Part shown: one piece after another, positions 5,806 through 6,169 of the stretch
Layout: each line of letters starts with the position of its first letter
Position numbering within the stretch: position 1 is the stretch's first letter
Source: Flavobacteriales bacterium
GTDB lineage: Bacteria > Bacteroidota > Bacteroidia > Flavobacteriales > BACL11
DNA: 6,169 nt
Assembly: GCA_018675825.1 (NCBI GenBank)
Contig: JABGXK010000052.1
Span: 1-6,169, forward strand
Direction of reading: 5' to 3'
Translations under genes and position numbers: made by a program
The notes under the pieces: model-generated
Seen by the model: only the letters and a program-made list of their open reading frames with translations
Databases searched by the model: none
Told to the model about the DNA's origin: nothing

Positions 5806-6169
5806 TTTTCCAGAACCAGCACCACCTAACTCTTCCTGAATAGCTTTCATTTGTTGATGCAAAAAATATTCTCTTTGTTGTTGATCTAAATCCGTTTTTA
5901 CCTTAGATTGAATTTCATTCTTCATTTCAAGCATTTGAAGTTCTTTAGTAAGTAACTCTAAGACTTTAATAGCTCGTTTTTTTAAATCAATTTCTTCTAA
6001 CAAAGCTTGTTTATTAATCATGTTAATACTCATGTTAGATGAAACAAAATTAATAACAAATGAGGAACTCTTAATATTCTTAATTGCTATAGAAGCTTCA
6101 TTTGGAATATTAGGAGATTCATCTATTATTCTTAGTGCTAAATCCTTAATTGAAGAAACTAAAGCATCA
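5803..6169 (-). CDS. lon: Lon protease, N-terminal domain part, cut by the right window edge and ended by an amber codon
   Basis: This is the same reading frame as the downstream Lon part. It is open from the right edge (first full codon 6168-6166) for 121 codons to TAG at 5805-5803; the ATG at 6033 is internal and not a start. Residues read IKDLALRIIDESP (visible residues 7-19), then a long helical, coiled-coil-prone segment with alternating charges (about 53-115) ending in the Lon signature QREYFLHQQMKAIQEELGG (98-116), followed by AGSGK and the stop. In Bacteroidota Lon this signature continues through a short variable linker into the region that here starts VEEMKSQALKKKW, so the two parts are one gene. 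An estimated 170-190 N-terminal residues lie outside the window. The promoter and true start cannot be seen. Confidence 0.9.
   Translation of the reverse strand, partial: DALVSSIKDLALRIIDESPNIPNEASIAIKNIKSSSFVINFVSSNMSINMINKQALLEEIDLKKRAIKVLELLTKELQMLEMKNEIQSKVKTDLDQQQREYFLHQQMKAIQEELGGAGSGK

Noticed and set aside
5803..5826. Walker A-like GGAGSGK at the end of the Lon N-terminal part
   Set aside because: It fits GxxxxGK by letter only. It lies in the variable glycine-rich linker after QEELGG, has no following Ser/Thr or preceding beta strand, and the real Walker A is GPPGVGKT downstream.
5803..6033. A separate small gene starting at the ATG at 6033
   Set aside because: The frame is open beyond that ATG to the window edge and the upstream residues continue Lon N-domain sequence, so the ATG is an internal methionine.
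1..6169. Mobile element, CRISPR array, defence or toxin-antitoxin system, tRNA or rRNA
   Set aside because: Apart from short gaps, the window is filled by five recognisable core genes on one strand. No inverted terminal repeats, spaced repeats, transposase or tRNA-like folds were seen.

Overview
The window is AT-rich (roughly 30% GC by eye) and all its genes lie on the minus strand, so transcription runs from high to low coordinates: lon, porQ, cmk, ispH, rpsA. The gene set points to Bacteroidota, most likely a Flavobacteriales-like lineage. PorQ is a type IX secretion protein found only in that phylum. The S1 protein has the Lys/Glu-rich N-terminal extension seen in the phylum. The genes lack clear Shine-Dalgarno sites, and the one credible promoter element (TATATTTG) matches the Bacteroidota -7 consensus TAnnTTTG.

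Layout from right to left in the direction of transcription. Positions 6169-4234 hold lon, which enters from beyond the right edge. It is cut by one in-frame amber codon at 5803-5805 between the N-terminal domain and the AAA+/protease part; both sides stay in the same frame and look conserved. After a 43-base gap comes porQ (4190-3165), an outer-membrane T9SS component. porQ overlaps cmk (CMP kinase, 3168-2479) by ATGA. The cmk stop codon directly abuts the start of ispH (terminal enzyme of the MEP isoprenoid pathway, 2478-1606). A 165-base non-coding gap (1605-1441) follows, with a candidate promoter and a long, well-paired RNA hairpin. Then comes rpsA (ribosomal protein bS1, 1440 to beyond the left edge), whose acidic N-terminal extension carries a perfect 60-base tandem duplication.

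porQ-cmk-ispH is a tightly coupled unit. rpsA lies downstream of it without an obvious intrinsic terminator, so it may be read from both the operon and its own promoter. The genes are ordinary core functions (protein quality control, secretion, nucleotide and isoprenoid metabolism, translation), and I see no mobile element, tRNA/rRNA, CRISPR array or defence system. The points worth a second look are the amber codon inside lon, the structured rpsA leader with an internal SD-like site and mini-ORF, and the fresh duplication in bS1.
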